Source: Candidatus Cloacimonadota bacterium (lineage in GTDB: Bacteria; Cloacimonadota; Cloacimonadia; Cloacimonadales; JAFGVF01). From it: a stretch of 37,229 nt of DNA. The first letter of the stretch is position 1. Every line of letters starts with the position of its first letter. The position numbers and the translations under genes were made by a program. The stretch covers positions 1 to 37,229 of the forward strand of contig JAEKNW010000284.1 in the NCBI GenBank assembly GCA_016838885.1. The letters run 5' to 3'. The notes beneath the pieces are model-generated. The model made no database searches, was not told where the DNA came from, and worked only from the letters and a program-made list of their open reading frames with translations. Shown piece by piece: positions 1-8,818 of this stretch.

Positions 1-41
1 ATAGCACTATCTTCTTTTGCAAAAGTAAGCTACATAATTTT

Positions 42-167
42 CAGGAATATATATATTATATGCCTTCAAATTCTGTAACTTATTTTGCTAAAAGAATCTG
101 CACTCTTCGCCTGTGATACGTAGCTTTAGCGAAGTATTACTAAAGCTCTACTGCACCATTCTGGTTT
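42..167. repeat. Left-end copy of a dispersed palindromic repeat
   Basis: Positions 42-118 match the reverse complement of the right end (about 37153-37229) with one visible mismatch. Positions 141-160 match the next part of that right-end copy. The left copy has an extra ~22 bases (CCTGTGATACGTAGC... GCGAAGTATTAC) missing on the right but present in the internal copy near 13290-13380. Both window edges therefore fall in inverted copies of one repeat, as expected if assembly stopped there. Positions 1-41 and 168-209 show nothing recognisable apart from the 3' flank of the minus-strand gene. Confidence 0.8.
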
Positions 168-209
168 AATTTAATTAGCAGTTAACAAAACTTTCCAGAT
201 TTACTTCAC

Positions 210-1712
210 CTAATATTCTAATTTTTGTCCGGGATAGATAAGAACAAGACCATTTTTATCTTTTTTAAGGTTATTTTTTGTGATTAAATAATTTTGTTTC
301 ACTCTAAGTTTAGTACTTATTCCACTGATAGAGTCACCTTTTTGGACTGTATAGACACCAGATTCTGAGTCAGAAGTGTTTCCATACAACTTAAGCTTTT
401 GACCGGGTCTTATCATATTTGAGTTCATACCGTTAAGTTTTTTTATTTTTGCTACAGTTGTTTTATATTTTCGGGCAATATCATAAAGGTTATCCCCTTT
501 TTTTACGACATGATGGGTAAAGAAACCGGCATTTTTATTAAGAAAGAGTTTTTCCAGTTCAGCAACTTTTATGGTGTCCGGAATAGCTTCAAGAGGGACT
601 AGGATGTTATGGATACCCGCTGGTAGAACAACATCATTAATGGCTGAGTATTTTTGTCTGCTTTGACGATATATTTTAATCCAAGGATTTAGTTCATAGA
701 CACTACCAATGTTTGTCCCTTGAGCTTTAGCCCATTCATCTAATTTATAATGTCCATTAAGAGTAACTTGAATAACTTTGGTTCTTTCAAGAAGATTAGG
801 TTCTCTTTCAAATTTACTGCCAAAAATTTTCTCTTCATTTTCAAAGATATATTTTATGGCTATGGCTTTCCAGACATATTCATTTGTCTCTTGAGTTTTA
901 AAGATTAAGTCAGTGAATTTAGTCCCACCTTGAGCTTGTAAAACTTTATTAACATTTCCCATTCCTGCGTTATAAGCACAATATGCCAGTAACCAATCTT
1001 CCGCTCCTTTCTGAGAAAAATAGCGATAAGTATCATTCAAAAGCTGAGCTGCAACCTGAGTTGATTTATAAATATCACGCCTCTCATCGATGAAGTCATT
1101 TATTTGCATCTTATAATGTTTTCCTGTGTTAGGCATAATCTGCCAAATCCCATCAGCGCCCATGTGGGAGTGAGCTCGATAACTTAACCTACTCTCTGCT
1201 ATGGCTAAATATTTGGTGTCTATGGGCACTCCGGCTTCAGTGAAAATAGAATCCATAAGAGCAAAATATCTTCCTGAACGAGGTATGAAACTTACAGCAG
1301 ACTTCACTTCACTATTATAAGCTTTTTCAAATCTCTCCAAATTTCTCTCGATTGATAGATCAATAATCTGTCCGGCAAATTCAATCTCATTGGGAAATCC
1401 AACATCAACTATCATAATGTTGTCTTTATATTTGCTAATCTCAAAAATTAAGGAGTCGATTAAAGCGTCTCTATCAATGAGTTCTTTGTAGAGAGAATCA
1501 ATGGTAGTTTGGTAATTATACATTTCTTCTGCTCTTTTATTGTCTGTCTCTGTTCCACTAAAATCTTCTTCTGAGTCATCGCTTGAACTATAATCATTAG
1601 TTGAAGCAGTCTCACCATCTAAAAAAACATTACTAGTCTCTATTAGCGGGATAAAGCTACTACAAGCATTTAACAACATTGATAAGATTATTATATATAA
1701 GATTTTCTTCAA
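210..1712 (-). CDS. mltD: MltD-like membrane-bound lytic murein transglycosylase with two LysM domains
   Basis: This is a predicted outer-membrane lipoprotein that cleaves the MurNAc-GlcNAc bond of peptidoglycan. The N-terminus is a lipoprotein signal with lipobox LNAC (Cys17). An acidic Ser/Asp-rich linker follows (about 35-60). The SLT (goose-lysozyme-like) domain spans about 145-290; the ES motif in AIAESRLS gives catalytic Glu173, and GADGIWQIMP and AYNAGMGNV are the other family signatures. Two LysM peptidoglycan-binding domains close the protein (about 400-443 and 453-500). The start is a TTG: GGAG lies 12 nt upstream and an in-frame TAA sits just before it, so no ATG is available. A TTGACA box lies 56 nt upstream. 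The gene is monocistronic and points toward the left end. The MltD assignment follows from SLT plus multiple C-terminal LysM. Confidence 0.92.
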   Translation of the reverse strand: MKKILYIIILSMLLNACSSFIPLIETSNVFLDGETASTNDYSSSDDSEEDFSGTETDNKRAEEMYNYQTTIDSLYKELIDRDALIDSLIFEISKYKDNIMIVDVGFPNEIEFAGQIIDLSIERNLERFEKAYNSEVKSAVSFIPRSGRYFALMDSIFTEAGVPIDTKYLAIAESRLSYRAHSHMGADGIWQIMPNTGKHYKMQINDFIDERRDIYKSTQVAAQLLNDTYRYFSQKGAEDWLLAYCAYNAGMGNVNKVLQAQGGTKFTDLIFKTQETNEYVWKAIAIKYIFENEEKIFGSKFEREPNLLERTKVIQVTLNGHYKLDEWAKAQGTNIGSVYELNPWIKIYRQSRQKYSAINDVVLPAGIHNILVPLEAIPDTIKVAELEKLFLNKNAGFFTHHVVKKGDNLYDIARKYKTTVAKIKKLNGMNSNMIRPGQKLKLYGNTSDSESGVYTVQKGDSISGISTKLRVKQNYLITKNNLKKDKNGLVLIYPGQKLEY

Positions 1713-1739
1713 TTTATTATCTCCATTTCATGATTAATG

Positions 1740-1768
1740 CATTAAAAAATTTTCTGGAATAGTGTCAA
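1740..1768 (-). promoter_or_regulatory. Candidate promoter of the mltD-like gene
   Basis: On the minus strand TTGACA (1768-1763) is followed after 17 nt by TTAATG (1745-1740), about 56 nt before the TTG start. The -35 is a perfect sigma70 consensus and the -10 is weak. The same box and distance recur at other genes in the window. Confidence 0.5.
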
Positions 1769-1799
1769 GAGAGAAGATTTTCACCCTTCGTGAAAAGAA

Positions 1800-1989
1800 A
1801 TAGAGAGATGAAGAAGAGTTTCACCACAAAGGCACAAAAAACACAAAAAAAGAAGGAGAATCTATCCACGAATTACACGAATAAGAATATCCCTAACACA
1901 GAGTTACACAGAGGCCAAGAGGAGTTGCACAGAGTTTTAAGAGAGAAAAAGAATTTAGTCACCGAAAGCACCGGAAAACACGAATAAAA
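1800..1989. repeat. Non-coding tract of CACAGAG / ACCGAAA-type short repeats
   Basis: The tract is a string of related words: TTCACCACAAAGGCACAAA, ACACAGAGTTACACAGAGG, TTGCACAGAGTTTTAAGAGA, CACCGAAAGCACCGGAAAAC. The same words in the same order occur at 21172-21290. A 65-codon ORF runs through it, but its protein is low complexity and simply follows the repeats, so it is not called as a gene. Such words are seen in intergenic regions of many environmental FCB genomes; their function is unknown. Confidence 0.7.
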
Positions 1990-2373
1990 GCCTGTTCTGT
2001 CGGACGGTGGACATTTTGTCAGCCTCTTACCGACTAGAGAAGGTGATTTTCGCTGAAGCTAAACACAATCTTGAGCCCATGGTCGGAAGGCGGGCGTTCC
2101 CGCCCGCACCAAGCTTGTAGCTTGGTGAAATCTGGCGGCAAGATGCCCCCAGTCCATATCCCCTCACTTCAGCTAGCAGGAGATTGATAGCTGTGATACA
2201 TTCTGGCGACAGGTGGCATGGAGTGGAAGCACCCTTGCTTCCACAATCAAGCTTCCAAAGCTTGGTTATGATACAATATCCCCAAGGGGGATAAATAGTT
2301 TAGCCCAGGGTCCCATTCAACAAAGTTTTGAAAAAACGAAGTTGAATTGACCCTGGGTAAGGTTTCTCACCCA
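1990..2373. repeat. Hairpin-repeat array, first part (modules a and b)
   Basis: Module a (1990-2107) contains GTCGGACGGTGG, TTTTCGCTGAAGCTAA and a GCGGGCG/CGCCCGC hairpin, and recurs at 8954-9070 and inverted at about 29530-29610. Module b (from 2108) opens with ACCAAGCTT...AGCTTGGT and carries a perfect 8-bp hairpin GTGGAAGC/GCTTCCAC. Further hairpins follow: TATCCCC/GGGGATA near 2270-2292, and a long one at 2304-2357 (CCCAGGGTC with GACCCTGGG, ATTCAAC with GTTGAAT). No protein-coding signal was seen. Confidence 0.8.
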
Positions 2374-2600
2374 ATACCTAACCCTGAAGGGGTTAAATAG
2401 GATTTATATACTAGCAAAATTTCCTATCTAAAACATTGACATCATTATTAATTATGCATTATGAATTATCCATTATGAAGTATGAATTATGCATTAGAAG
2501 AATATATGTCGCCCCTGTAGGGCTCGTCTGTGGTTGGGATCTCGGAACAGTGTCTTGCGAACACTGCCTATTATATGGCATCCCTTTGGGATTTGAAGAA
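2374..2600. repeat. Hairpin-repeat module c, left copy
   Basis: This is nearly identical to 9075-9281, allowing for a ~25-bp insertion in this copy (the ATTATGAATTAT words). It contains successive short palindromes: ACCCTGAAGGGGTT, GCCCCTGTAGGGC, CAGTGT/ACACTG and ATCCCTTTGGGAT. A TTGACA near 2437 is carried in both copies. An ORF crossing this region (2436-2930) follows the repeats and is rejected as a gene. Confidence 0.85.
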
Positions 2601-2602
2601 TC

Positions 2603-2936
2603 ACCAAGCTTTTCAAAGCTTGGTGAAATCTGGCGGCAAGATGCCCCCAGTCCATATCCCCTCACTTCAGCTAGCAGGAGATTGACAGCTGGGTTAGATT
2701 CTGGCGACCAGTGGCATGGAGTGGAAGCACCCTTGCTTCCACAACCAAGCTTTTCAAAGCTTGGTGAAATCTGGCGGCAAGATGCCCCCATTCCATATCC
2801 CCTCGCTTCAGCTAGGTGGAGATTGACAGTTGGGATACATTCTGGCGACCAGTGGCATGGAGTGGAAGCGTCCCGCTTCCACAACCAAGCTTTATTAAGC
2901 TTGGTGAAATCAAATCCCTTCGGGATTTAATACTAA
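2603..2936. repeat. Tandem ~141-bp repeat with HindIII-type palindromes (module b)
   Basis: Units start at 2603, 2744 and 2884 (periods 141 and 140; the third is partial). Each begins with a palindrome, ACCAAGCTTT facing AAAGCTTGGT in the first two, followed by GTGAAATCTGGCGGCAAGAT and a GTGGAAGC/GCTTCCAC hairpin. Related units lie at 2108-2270, 9283-9590 and 29372-29530. Open frames on both strands across these units are repeat-driven. Confidence 0.88.
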
Positions 2937-3063
2937 CAAGCTTACAGCTTGGGGCGGAGAGAATCTCCACCGTCCGACAGAAGAGGCTTTGTTACCAATA
3001 AGCAATCATTATAAAATGTCAAGAAAACTTAAGATGGGCAATATAATAACTTTCCTTAAAGAT
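2937..3063. repeat. 127-bp repeat, inverted copy at 28081-28208
   Basis: Starting at CAAGCTTACAGCTTGG and ending at TTTCCTTAAAGAT, this segment matches the reverse complement of 28081-28208 with only a few differences and one length difference. A more diverged direct copy occurs around 21416-21480 (AAGAGGCAATATAACTAATA, AGCAAATATTTTAAAATTCA). 3064-3120 shows nothing beyond an AT-rich run. Confidence 0.85.
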
Positions 3064-3124
3064 AGTTAACTGGGAAAGGTGGCAGAGAGGCACATTCAAA
3101 TATTACAAAAAAAAATAAAAATCC

Positions 3125-3153
3125 TTGACAGCTTTTTCCTTCGAATCTAAATC
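3125..3153 (+). promoter_or_regulatory. Candidate promoter upstream of the CTCTT-repeat ORF
   Basis: TTGACA (3125-3130), a 17-nt spacer, then TAAATC (3148-3153). It lies 59 nt before the ATG at 3184, which has an excellent ribosome-binding site (AAGGAGAT). Promoter plus SD suggests this segment is expressed, unlike the repeat ORFs to its left. Confidence 0.5.
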
Positions 3154-3183
3154 TGCATTAGATGTAATGGAAGGAGATAAAAA

Positions 3184-3441
3184 ATGTGCAACTTTGTAGA
3201 AGGAAAGCTTGTATTTAATACATGTTTTAATAGTAACTACAGGGATTGCTTGCCCAAATTTAATAGTAACTCCTTATTAAATATTACAAACAATCTCTCT
3301 TCTCTTCTCTTCTCTTCTCTTCTCTTCTCTTCTCTTCTCTTCTCTTCTCTTCTCTTCTCTTATGTTTATTTACTATATACAATAAATTATATCAAATATT
3401 GTGTCGTTTCAAATTCATTACGAGACTGGTTAAACGAATGA
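3184..3441 (+). CDS. Possible small membrane peptide built on a CTCTT microsatellite
   Basis: 85-codon ORF with strong AAGGAGAT Shine-Dalgarno 5-6 nt before ATG and a TTGACA promoter candidate 59 nt upstream. Residues 1-37 are unremarkable. About 38-60 are (LLFSS)n, encoded by 13 exact CTCTT pentamers, and continue into a hydrophobic YVYLLYTINYI segment, so the product would be a single-span membrane peptide. No family is recognised. The pentamer count sets the reading frame: in the other two frames translation stops within about 8 codons or at about 3447. No frame can fuse with the gene at 3554, because an in-frame TAA lies at 3527-3529. It may be a leader ORF rather than a functional protein. 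Confidence 0.35.
   Translation: MCNFVEGKLVFNTCFNSNYRDCLPKFNSNSLLNITNNLSSLLFSSLLFSSLLFSSLLFSYVYLLYTINYIKYCVVSNSLRDWLNE
3297..3361 (+). repeat. CTCTT pentanucleotide microsatellite, 13 copies
   Basis: 65 nt of uninterrupted CTCTT. The unit length is not a multiple of three, so a gain or loss of one copy changes the reading frame of the surrounding ORF. CTCTT is also the unit of the phase-variable coding repeat of Neisseria opa genes, where it encodes the signal-peptide core; no homology is implied here. Confidence 0.97.
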
Positions 3442-3450
3442 TCGTTTAAC
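3429..3450. promoter_or_regulatory. Perfect 9-bp inverted repeat (hairpin or operator)
   Basis: GTTAAACGA (3429-3437), loop ATGA, TCGTTTAAC (3442-3450). It spans the end of the CTCTT ORF and sits about 100 nt before the beta-helix gene. No U-run follows, so an operator or RNA processing hairpin is as likely as a terminator. Confidence 0.5.
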
Positions 3451-3553
3451 TTATAAATTCCGATGAAAAGTAATGTATATTAATTATTCCAACACGTAAT
3501 GATTGAAATTAAGATATTTGATTTAATAACTTTTTAACATAAGGAAACTAAGA

Positions 3554-6274
3554 ATGAAAAAAATGATAATTATACTATTTAGTATAACCTTAGGTTATCT
3601 GTATTCAGATGATATATATCTAACAGTAAATGAACCAACAGCTCAATATAATGATAGTAACTTTAGAACTATCAGTGAGGCAGTACATCATGCTTCAGAA
3701 AATTACAATGATACTCTTTATACTGTAAAAATCCAAATATTTCAAAATCCAGAAATTAATAATGATCCGGTGTATGAAAATGGTGCTTATCGAGAAAATA
3801 TAATTACATCGGGTTTATGTGGATATGAGTTTTATTCTGGCGAACAAGAATCCATTATTATATATCCATTTGTACATATTAATCCCGTAATCTCCTTGAG
3901 AGGAGGAGGGAGTAATAATATGATAATAAGAGATATAAGATTTCATAACGATACTCAAAATTTCATTGAATATGGGGATAATGTTGCAATATACGTTAAA
4001 TCACCAAATGTCATAATCAAAAACTGTCAATTTATGACTGGTTTATATAGAAATCCATTTAATCATGATATAAAATTAGAACATGACAATGATTCTGAAG
4101 CTTACGAGAAAGCGCTATATGTAAATGATTGCCTATTTGATACAAGTATGGAAAGTTATATAAATGTTTCTCAGATTGGATTACCAAGAATTTTATGTAG
4201 TCTTATAGGTGATAAATATTATGAAACTACATATACTTTTTATGGGAGTAATAATCAATTTATTAGAACAGGACCAGCAGCGTATTCATCTGGAGCTAGG
4301 AATATTTACTGGAATAATAACTATAGTAAATTGGGTTACTGTAATCCACTTACAGCAACGTTTTTATTCACAAATTGTGATTATGGAAATGGAATAATAT
4401 GCAAGGATAATACTTCGGAGGTTGGTGGTTATGAAATTGTAACCTCTCCAAGGCGCGTCTCTTTTTTTGAAGGCAATATCTTTCATGGTTTCCGATTTGA
4501 TATAAATTATCCAACATCAGGTTTAGTAACAACTTCAAAATTCGTAAATAATGTAATTGTAACCTCTGAGGATGGAAGGTTTGTGAATTTTTTATTTACA
4601 ACCGTTCACCAGGATACAATAAGTAACAACAATTTTCTGAATGAGGTGAATCCTCAAGGCATTAGGCATCAAAACTTAACAATAGCAGGAGTAGCACAAA
4701 CACATAATAATATATTCTCAAACTATGAATTTGAACCGATACATTTTTTTTACCCATATCATATAGTCAGTAACATGTTCAATAATTGTTATAATTCTTA
4801 TGATCATGACCTAAATATAACTGGAGAACCGATATTCGAAGATATAAATGCACTAGATTTTTCACTAGTTTGGCCTTCGCCTGCTATCGGCAACGGATAT
4901 TCTGACGTATTCGATAGCCCTGAACCTGGTTTAGATATGAAACTATTAACCTATCAAGATGACACTATTGATATTGGGGCAATCCCCTTTAATGAGGATA
5001 GAAAACAATATCATCGCTTTGAAGGAGGAACTACAACCAAAAACTGGACAGGCTTTCCAGCCTTGGATCCAGAGAATGAAACTACCATCTTCTATGATGG
5101 TATAAACCAGACCCTGCCTAACAATAATATGATTGTGATGTTTCAGGACTTTACTGATTATCAAGGCAATTATGCATCAGTTGGTTATAAGGATTGGGAT
5201 GTTGATGATTATGTGGATTTTAGTTTTGTTTGGGGAAATTATACAACTCAACCTACGTTAGTTCAACCTTACCTGGGTTATAAAATAACTGCCCAGAATG
5301 ATATTGACCATTGGTTCGGAGGATTGTTGCAAGATCCAGATATGGATATTCCGCTTCCAGCAACACCAAATGAAATCTGGTTAGGTTATCATGTACCTTA
5401 CACAACAGATGTCTTAGTCGCTTTTAATGATATTTTGGGAAGCTTACAGACCATTAAGCATAAAGATTGGGCTATGTATTGGAATGGAACTAAGTGGACT
5501 GGGAAAACCACTACAGGTAATACTAATCTGGAATTAGGAGATTTTGTTGCAATAACATACCGCAGTAGTGCTGAACCCCCTTCTTCATTTAACTGGACAT
5601 ACTATTCTTATAGTAATCCAAATTCTTTCAAATACCAAGATGCTTCTTATGTAAGCTATGAAGAAAAGAATGATTATACTTCTTTCTTTGTTGATATTGA
5701 CGAAAATTCCAATATCGAAGAAATTGCTCTTTATGCCAACGATGAATGTATTGGTGGGGCTAAAACCCAAGGTGAAGCAACAGTAATGGTAAAAGCCTTT
5801 ATGGAAGATGTCCCCGAAGATAGCGAGATATCCATAATAGCTTTTACAGGTGCTAAAACGTCGAAAAAGGTTAAGCATCTAGCTGAGTATAATAGCAATT
5901 TGCAGGTATGGAATAATACAGATAACATCATCAAAGACAGTCGAATCTATTATCATGTCTCTTTGACTAAAGATAATACTTCTATCATCGAAACAAATCA
6001 GATTATTACTACAAACTACCCCAACCCCTTCAACCCTGAAACAACCATAGAATTTAATAATCCGGTTCAGGGTCAAGTTTCTGTTAATATCTATAACTTA
6101 AAAGGACAGCTTGTTAAATCGTTATTACAGGATAATCTCAATCAAGGTGTGCATAAGGTTATCTGGAGAGGAAATGACAGCAATGATCAGCAAGTAGCCA
6201 GTGGTGTCTATTTCTACAAAATCTCTTCTGGAAATAACAAGTCAGTAACTAAGAAAATAATCTTGATGAAATAG
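3554..6274 (+). CDS. Secreted right-handed beta-helix protein with FlgD-like/T9SS sorting domain
   Basis: 906-residue exported protein. The N-terminal signal peptide has a Lys-rich start and hydrophobic core, ending near YLYSDD (about 1-18). Residues about 25-440 are Asn-rich, with short repeated strands (ISEAVHHASENYND, IIRDIRFHND, VIIKNCQF) typical of parallel beta-helix surface proteins. About 460-680 is a Trp/Tyr-rich region with internal similarity (DWDVDDYVDF; DWAMYWNGTKWTG). Residues 821-906 form the FlgD-like C-terminal domain (NYPNPFNPETTIEF, GQVSVNIYNLKGQLV, SGVYFYKI, KKIILMK), used by FCB bacteria as a type IX secretion signal. The start is supported by AAGGA 8 nt upstream. The last ~260 bp are almost identical to the end of the next gene. 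Substrate or adhesive function cannot be read from sequence. Confidence 0.88.
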   Translation: MKKMIIILFSITLGYLYSDDIYLTVNEPTAQYNDSNFRTISEAVHHASENYNDTLYTVKIQIFQNPEINNDPVYENGAYRENIITSGLCGYEFYSGEQESIIIYPFVHINPVISLRGGGSNNMIIRDIRFHNDTQNFIEYGDNVAIYVKSPNVIIKNCQFMTGLYRNPFNHDIKLEHDNDSEAYEKALYVNDCLFDTSMESYINVSQIGLPRILCSLIGDKYYETTYTFYGSNNQFIRTGPAAYSSGARNIYWNNNYSKLGYCNPLTATFLFTNCDYGNGIICKDNTSEVGGYEIVTSPRRVSFFEGNIFHGFRFDINYPTSGLVTTSKFVNNVIVTSEDGRFVNFLFTTVHQDTISNNNFLNEVNPQGIRHQNLTIAGVAQTHNNIFSNYEFEPIHFFYPYHIVSNMFNNCYNSYDHDLNITGEPIFEDINALDFSLVWPSPAIGNGYSDVFDSPEPGLDMKLLTYQDDTIDIGAIPFNEDRKQYHRFEGGTTTKNWTGFPALDPENETTIFYDGINQTLPNNNMIVMFQDFTDYQGNYASVGYKDWDVDDYVDFSFVWGNYTTQPTLVQPYLGYKITAQNDIDHWFGGLLQDPDMDIPLPATPNEIWLGYHVPYTTDVLVAFNDILGSLQTIKHKDWAMYWNGTKWTGKTTTGNTNLELGDFVAITYRSSAEPPSSFNWTYYSYSNPNSFKYQDASYVSYEEKNDYTSFFVDIDENSNIEEIALYANDECIGGAKTQGEATVMVKAFMEDVPEDSEISIIAFTGAKTSKKVKHLAEYNSNLQVWNNTDNIIKDSRIYYHVSLTKDNTSIIETNQIITTNYPNPFNPETTIEFNNPVQGQVSVNIYNLKGQLVKSLLQDNLNQGVHKVIWRGNDSNDQQVASGVYFYKISSGNNKSVTKKIILMK

Positions 6275-6325
6275 TATCTTGCTAGCAAGAGTGATAAATG
6301 ATAAGATAAAAGTGAAAAAATTGAA

Positions 6326-6365
6326 TTGCAGGGGTGGGCAAAATATTAAAAGCCCACCCAAGCAA
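6326..6365 (+). terminator. Hairpin between the two beta-helix genes
   Basis: GGGTGGGC (6332-6339) pairs with GCCCACCC (6352-6359), and TTGC/GCAA extends the stem. There is no clear U-run after it, so intrinsic termination is uncertain; it could also stabilise or process a bicistronic mRNA. Confidence 0.5.
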
Positions 6366-6418
6366 TTATTAGATGAAACAAAAAAAATATTTTAACTTAT
6401 ATAACAAAGGACAGATAA

Positions 6419-8818
6419 ATGCACAAAATGCTCATACCCATATTAATGCTGATTTCTTTTAATCTGCATGCTTTGTTAGAGGTCTCTTTAGATGGAACAA
6501 AGCCTTATACAGAGATCCAATCAGCCGTTAACAGTGCTGAAGCAGGAGACACAGTCTTGGTATATCCCGGAACTTATTTTGAAAACATAGATTTGAGTAA
6601 TACTCAAAACCTTAGCCTAATATCACTGGAAGCAATTACTAATGATACTACTTATGTCTCTGCTACGATTATTAATGGTTCTCATAATCAAACTAGTGTA
6701 ATTATCTGTAATGGTAATAATACTAACTTCCTGGTACGCGGTATTACCATAACCGGAGGTTCAGGCTGGCAAGGTAACGTATTTTCACTTGGGGGGGGAG
6801 TCTTAGTTGTTTTTGGTAACATGACCTTGATGAATTCTATTGTTAAATATAACTCTGCTGATAGAGGGGGTGGGATAGCCATACTTCCAACAACGGGCAT
6901 TGCTCTTAGTGGAACTACTCTCCGCAATAATTTAGCTTATGATAACGGAGGAGGGTTAGGAATAGCCAGCAGTTATTATGAGCAACCGAGTATTATTTTT
7001 GATCAAGAAAACAGGTCTTCTATCTATGATAATTATGCCAGCTTAGGAAGTGACATCCATTGGTACAATCATAATGGAGGCAACTGCGAAGTATACTTAA
7101 AGAAATTTACTAATAGTGATTATGAGTTTTATTATGCCAGTTATTTTGATCCTAATGGAGGCTACTTAGATTTTGGTTATAATCCTTATTATGTTTTTGA
7201 TGTTGAGGAAGGAGTTCATGAGCAAGTAGATGCTGATTTATATGTATCAATGGATGGTAATGATAATAATAATGGTTTAACTCCTGAGCAAGCCTTACGC
7301 TCTACTTACAGAGCCTTTCAGATAATAAAGAGTAATCCTGATAACCAAAGGACTGTTCATTTACCGGCAGGGAATTACAGTAATTGTGCTAATGGCCATG
7401 AAAATTTACCCATCACTGTTAAGACTAATACTACTCTGCAAGGAGCATCGGCTGAAGAGACTATTATTGATGGGGAAAATATGAAAGTTGTCCAAATGGT
7501 TGGAATTATAAATGCCTCTATGACTGGAGAGAATATTACTATTAAGAACATGTCTTTACCAAACAGGACAGGATGTACCATTAGATCATCTGCAGTTATG
7601 AATCTAAAAATTGAAAATATATTAATAAATAACTGCACAAATATTGGAACTTGGGATAGAAATTTGCATTTAGGTAGTGTTGCTTATTCATCTGTAGAGA
7701 TGAAAAATGTTTTGATTCAGAATAGTGTTTCTGACCTCTTTGAAGCAGCAGGACGAGTTGAAGGTATTGATGTTACTTTGGACAATGTAGTTGTCAAAAA
7801 TAATACTAATACTAACACTATAGGTGGCGGGATAGTTGGGATATTAGAAGTTTATGCTAATAATCTCCTTAATGTGAATAAATGTCAATTTGTAAATAAT
7901 AATAGTGCTATCCAAACTTCTGGAGGGGCTCTAATTAGATTTTACGGAATGAGTGATAGCTTGGTGACCATTATTGATAATTCATTATTTGCAAATAATA
8001 GTAATGGTGATACTACAAGTAATTTTTATTTAAGTTCTGATAGATCAATTACCGTAAACAACTGTACTCTTTCCTATAATTCGGGAGGAGCTAGTAGCAC
8101 AATGGTACTGGGATCACATGGAGAAATTAACGTATATAACACGATTTTTGCTAATAATTCTCAATCTTATGCTATTAGGTACGGAAATACTTCTTTAAAC
8201 GTTGATAATTCTCTATTTAGTAATAGCATAAATAATATCTCATTTACATATGGCAACTATCCTTCTTATCTTGGAGATAACAATCTCTATGAAAGGGATC
8301 CTCTTTTTGTAGGAGGAGACCCTGCAATATATTCTTATTATCAGCTATCAGGAGATGAAGTTAATGGCTACTCACCTGCAATCAATGCCGGTACTGAAGA
8401 CTTTTCATTTATGCCGGATTGGTACGAAATAAGCCAGCTTGATTTATGGGGAAATCCCAGAATATTTGGAGATAGAGTTGATATGGGTTGTTATGAGTAT
8501 CAAGGTTATACAGGTAATCATGATAGCGAAATTGCTTTGAATAATTTAACAGCTACCAACTACCCCAACCCCTTCAACCCTGAAACAACCATAGAATTTA
8601 ATAATCCGGTTCAGGGTCAAGTTTCTGTCAATATCTATAACTTAAAAGGACAGCTTGTTAAATCATTACTAAAAGATAATCTCAATCAAGGCGTTCATAA
8701 GGTTATATGGAGAGGAAATGACAGCAATGATAAGCAAGTATCCAGTGGTGTCTATTTCTACAAAATCTCTTCTGGAAATAACAAGTCGGTAACTAAGAAA
8801 ATAATCTTGATGAAATAG
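6419..8818 (+). CDS. Secreted beta-helix protein (DUF1565-like) with FlgD-like/T9SS sorting domain
   Basis: 799-residue exported protein. The signal peptide is about 1-18 (ends FNLHA). The first beta-helix block starts at SLDGTKPYTEIQSAVNSAEA, then DTVLVYPGTYFENI and GITITGGSG. A second block begins around 275 (LYVSMDGNDNNNGLTPEQAL, HLPAGNYS, TTLQGASAEETIIDGENM), a DUF1565/pectate-lyase-like pattern. Near 650-690 is the PAINAGTEDFSF ... GNPRIFGDRVDMGCYEYQG segment common just before the tail of such proteins. The sorting domain is 714-799. It has its own AAAGGA ribosome-binding site. It follows the first beta-helix gene after 144 nt, and the two share their 3' end at DNA level, extending past the stop codon. 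It is likely surface-bound or secreted; the ligand is unknown. Confidence 0.88.
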   Translation: MHKMLIPILMLISFNLHALLEVSLDGTKPYTEIQSAVNSAEAGDTVLVYPGTYFENIDLSNTQNLSLISLEAITNDTTYVSATIINGSHNQTSVIICNGNNTNFLVRGITITGGSGWQGNVFSLGGGVLVVFGNMTLMNSIVKYNSADRGGGIAILPTTGIALSGTTLRNNLAYDNGGGLGIASSYYEQPSIIFDQENRSSIYDNYASLGSDIHWYNHNGGNCEVYLKKFTNSDYEFYYASYFDPNGGYLDFGYNPYYVFDVEEGVHEQVDADLYVSMDGNDNNNGLTPEQALRSTYRAFQIIKSNPDNQRTVHLPAGNYSNCANGHENLPITVKTNTTLQGASAEETIIDGENMKVVQMVGIINASMTGENITIKNMSLPNRTGCTIRSSAVMNLKIENILINNCTNIGTWDRNLHLGSVAYSSVEMKNVLIQNSVSDLFEAAGRVEGIDVTLDNVVVKNNTNTNTIGGGIVGILEVYANNLLNVNKCQFVNNNSAIQTSGGALIRFYGMSDSLVTIIDNSLFANNSNGDTTSNFYLSSDRSITVNNCTLSYNSGGASSTMVLGSHGEINVYNTIFANNSQSYAIRYGNTSLNVDNSLFSNSINNISFTYGNYPSYLGDNNLYERDPLFVGGDPAIYSYYQLSGDEVNGYSPAINAGTEDFSFMPDWYEISQLDLWGNPRIFGDRVDMGCYEYQGYTGNHDSEIALNNLTATNYPNPFNPETTIEFNNPVQGQVSVNIYNLKGQLVKSLLKDNLNQGVHKVIWRGNDSNDKQVSSGVYFYKISSGNNKSVTKKIILMK

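Noticed and set aside
1790-1987. 65-codon ORF
   Set aside because: Its sequence is the CACAGAG-type repeat translated; the protein is low complexity and a non-coding copy occurs at 21172-21290.
2436-3001. Overlapping ORFs on both strands in the 141-bp tandem repeats
   Set aside because: Products are internally repeated translations of the DNA repeat in several frames, with no family or ribosome-binding site.
3297-3554. Direct frameshift fusion of the CTCTT ORF to the beta-helix gene
   Set aside because: A TAA in the frame of the downstream gene at 3527-3529 prevents any fusion, and the downstream gene has its own signal peptide and ribosome-binding site.
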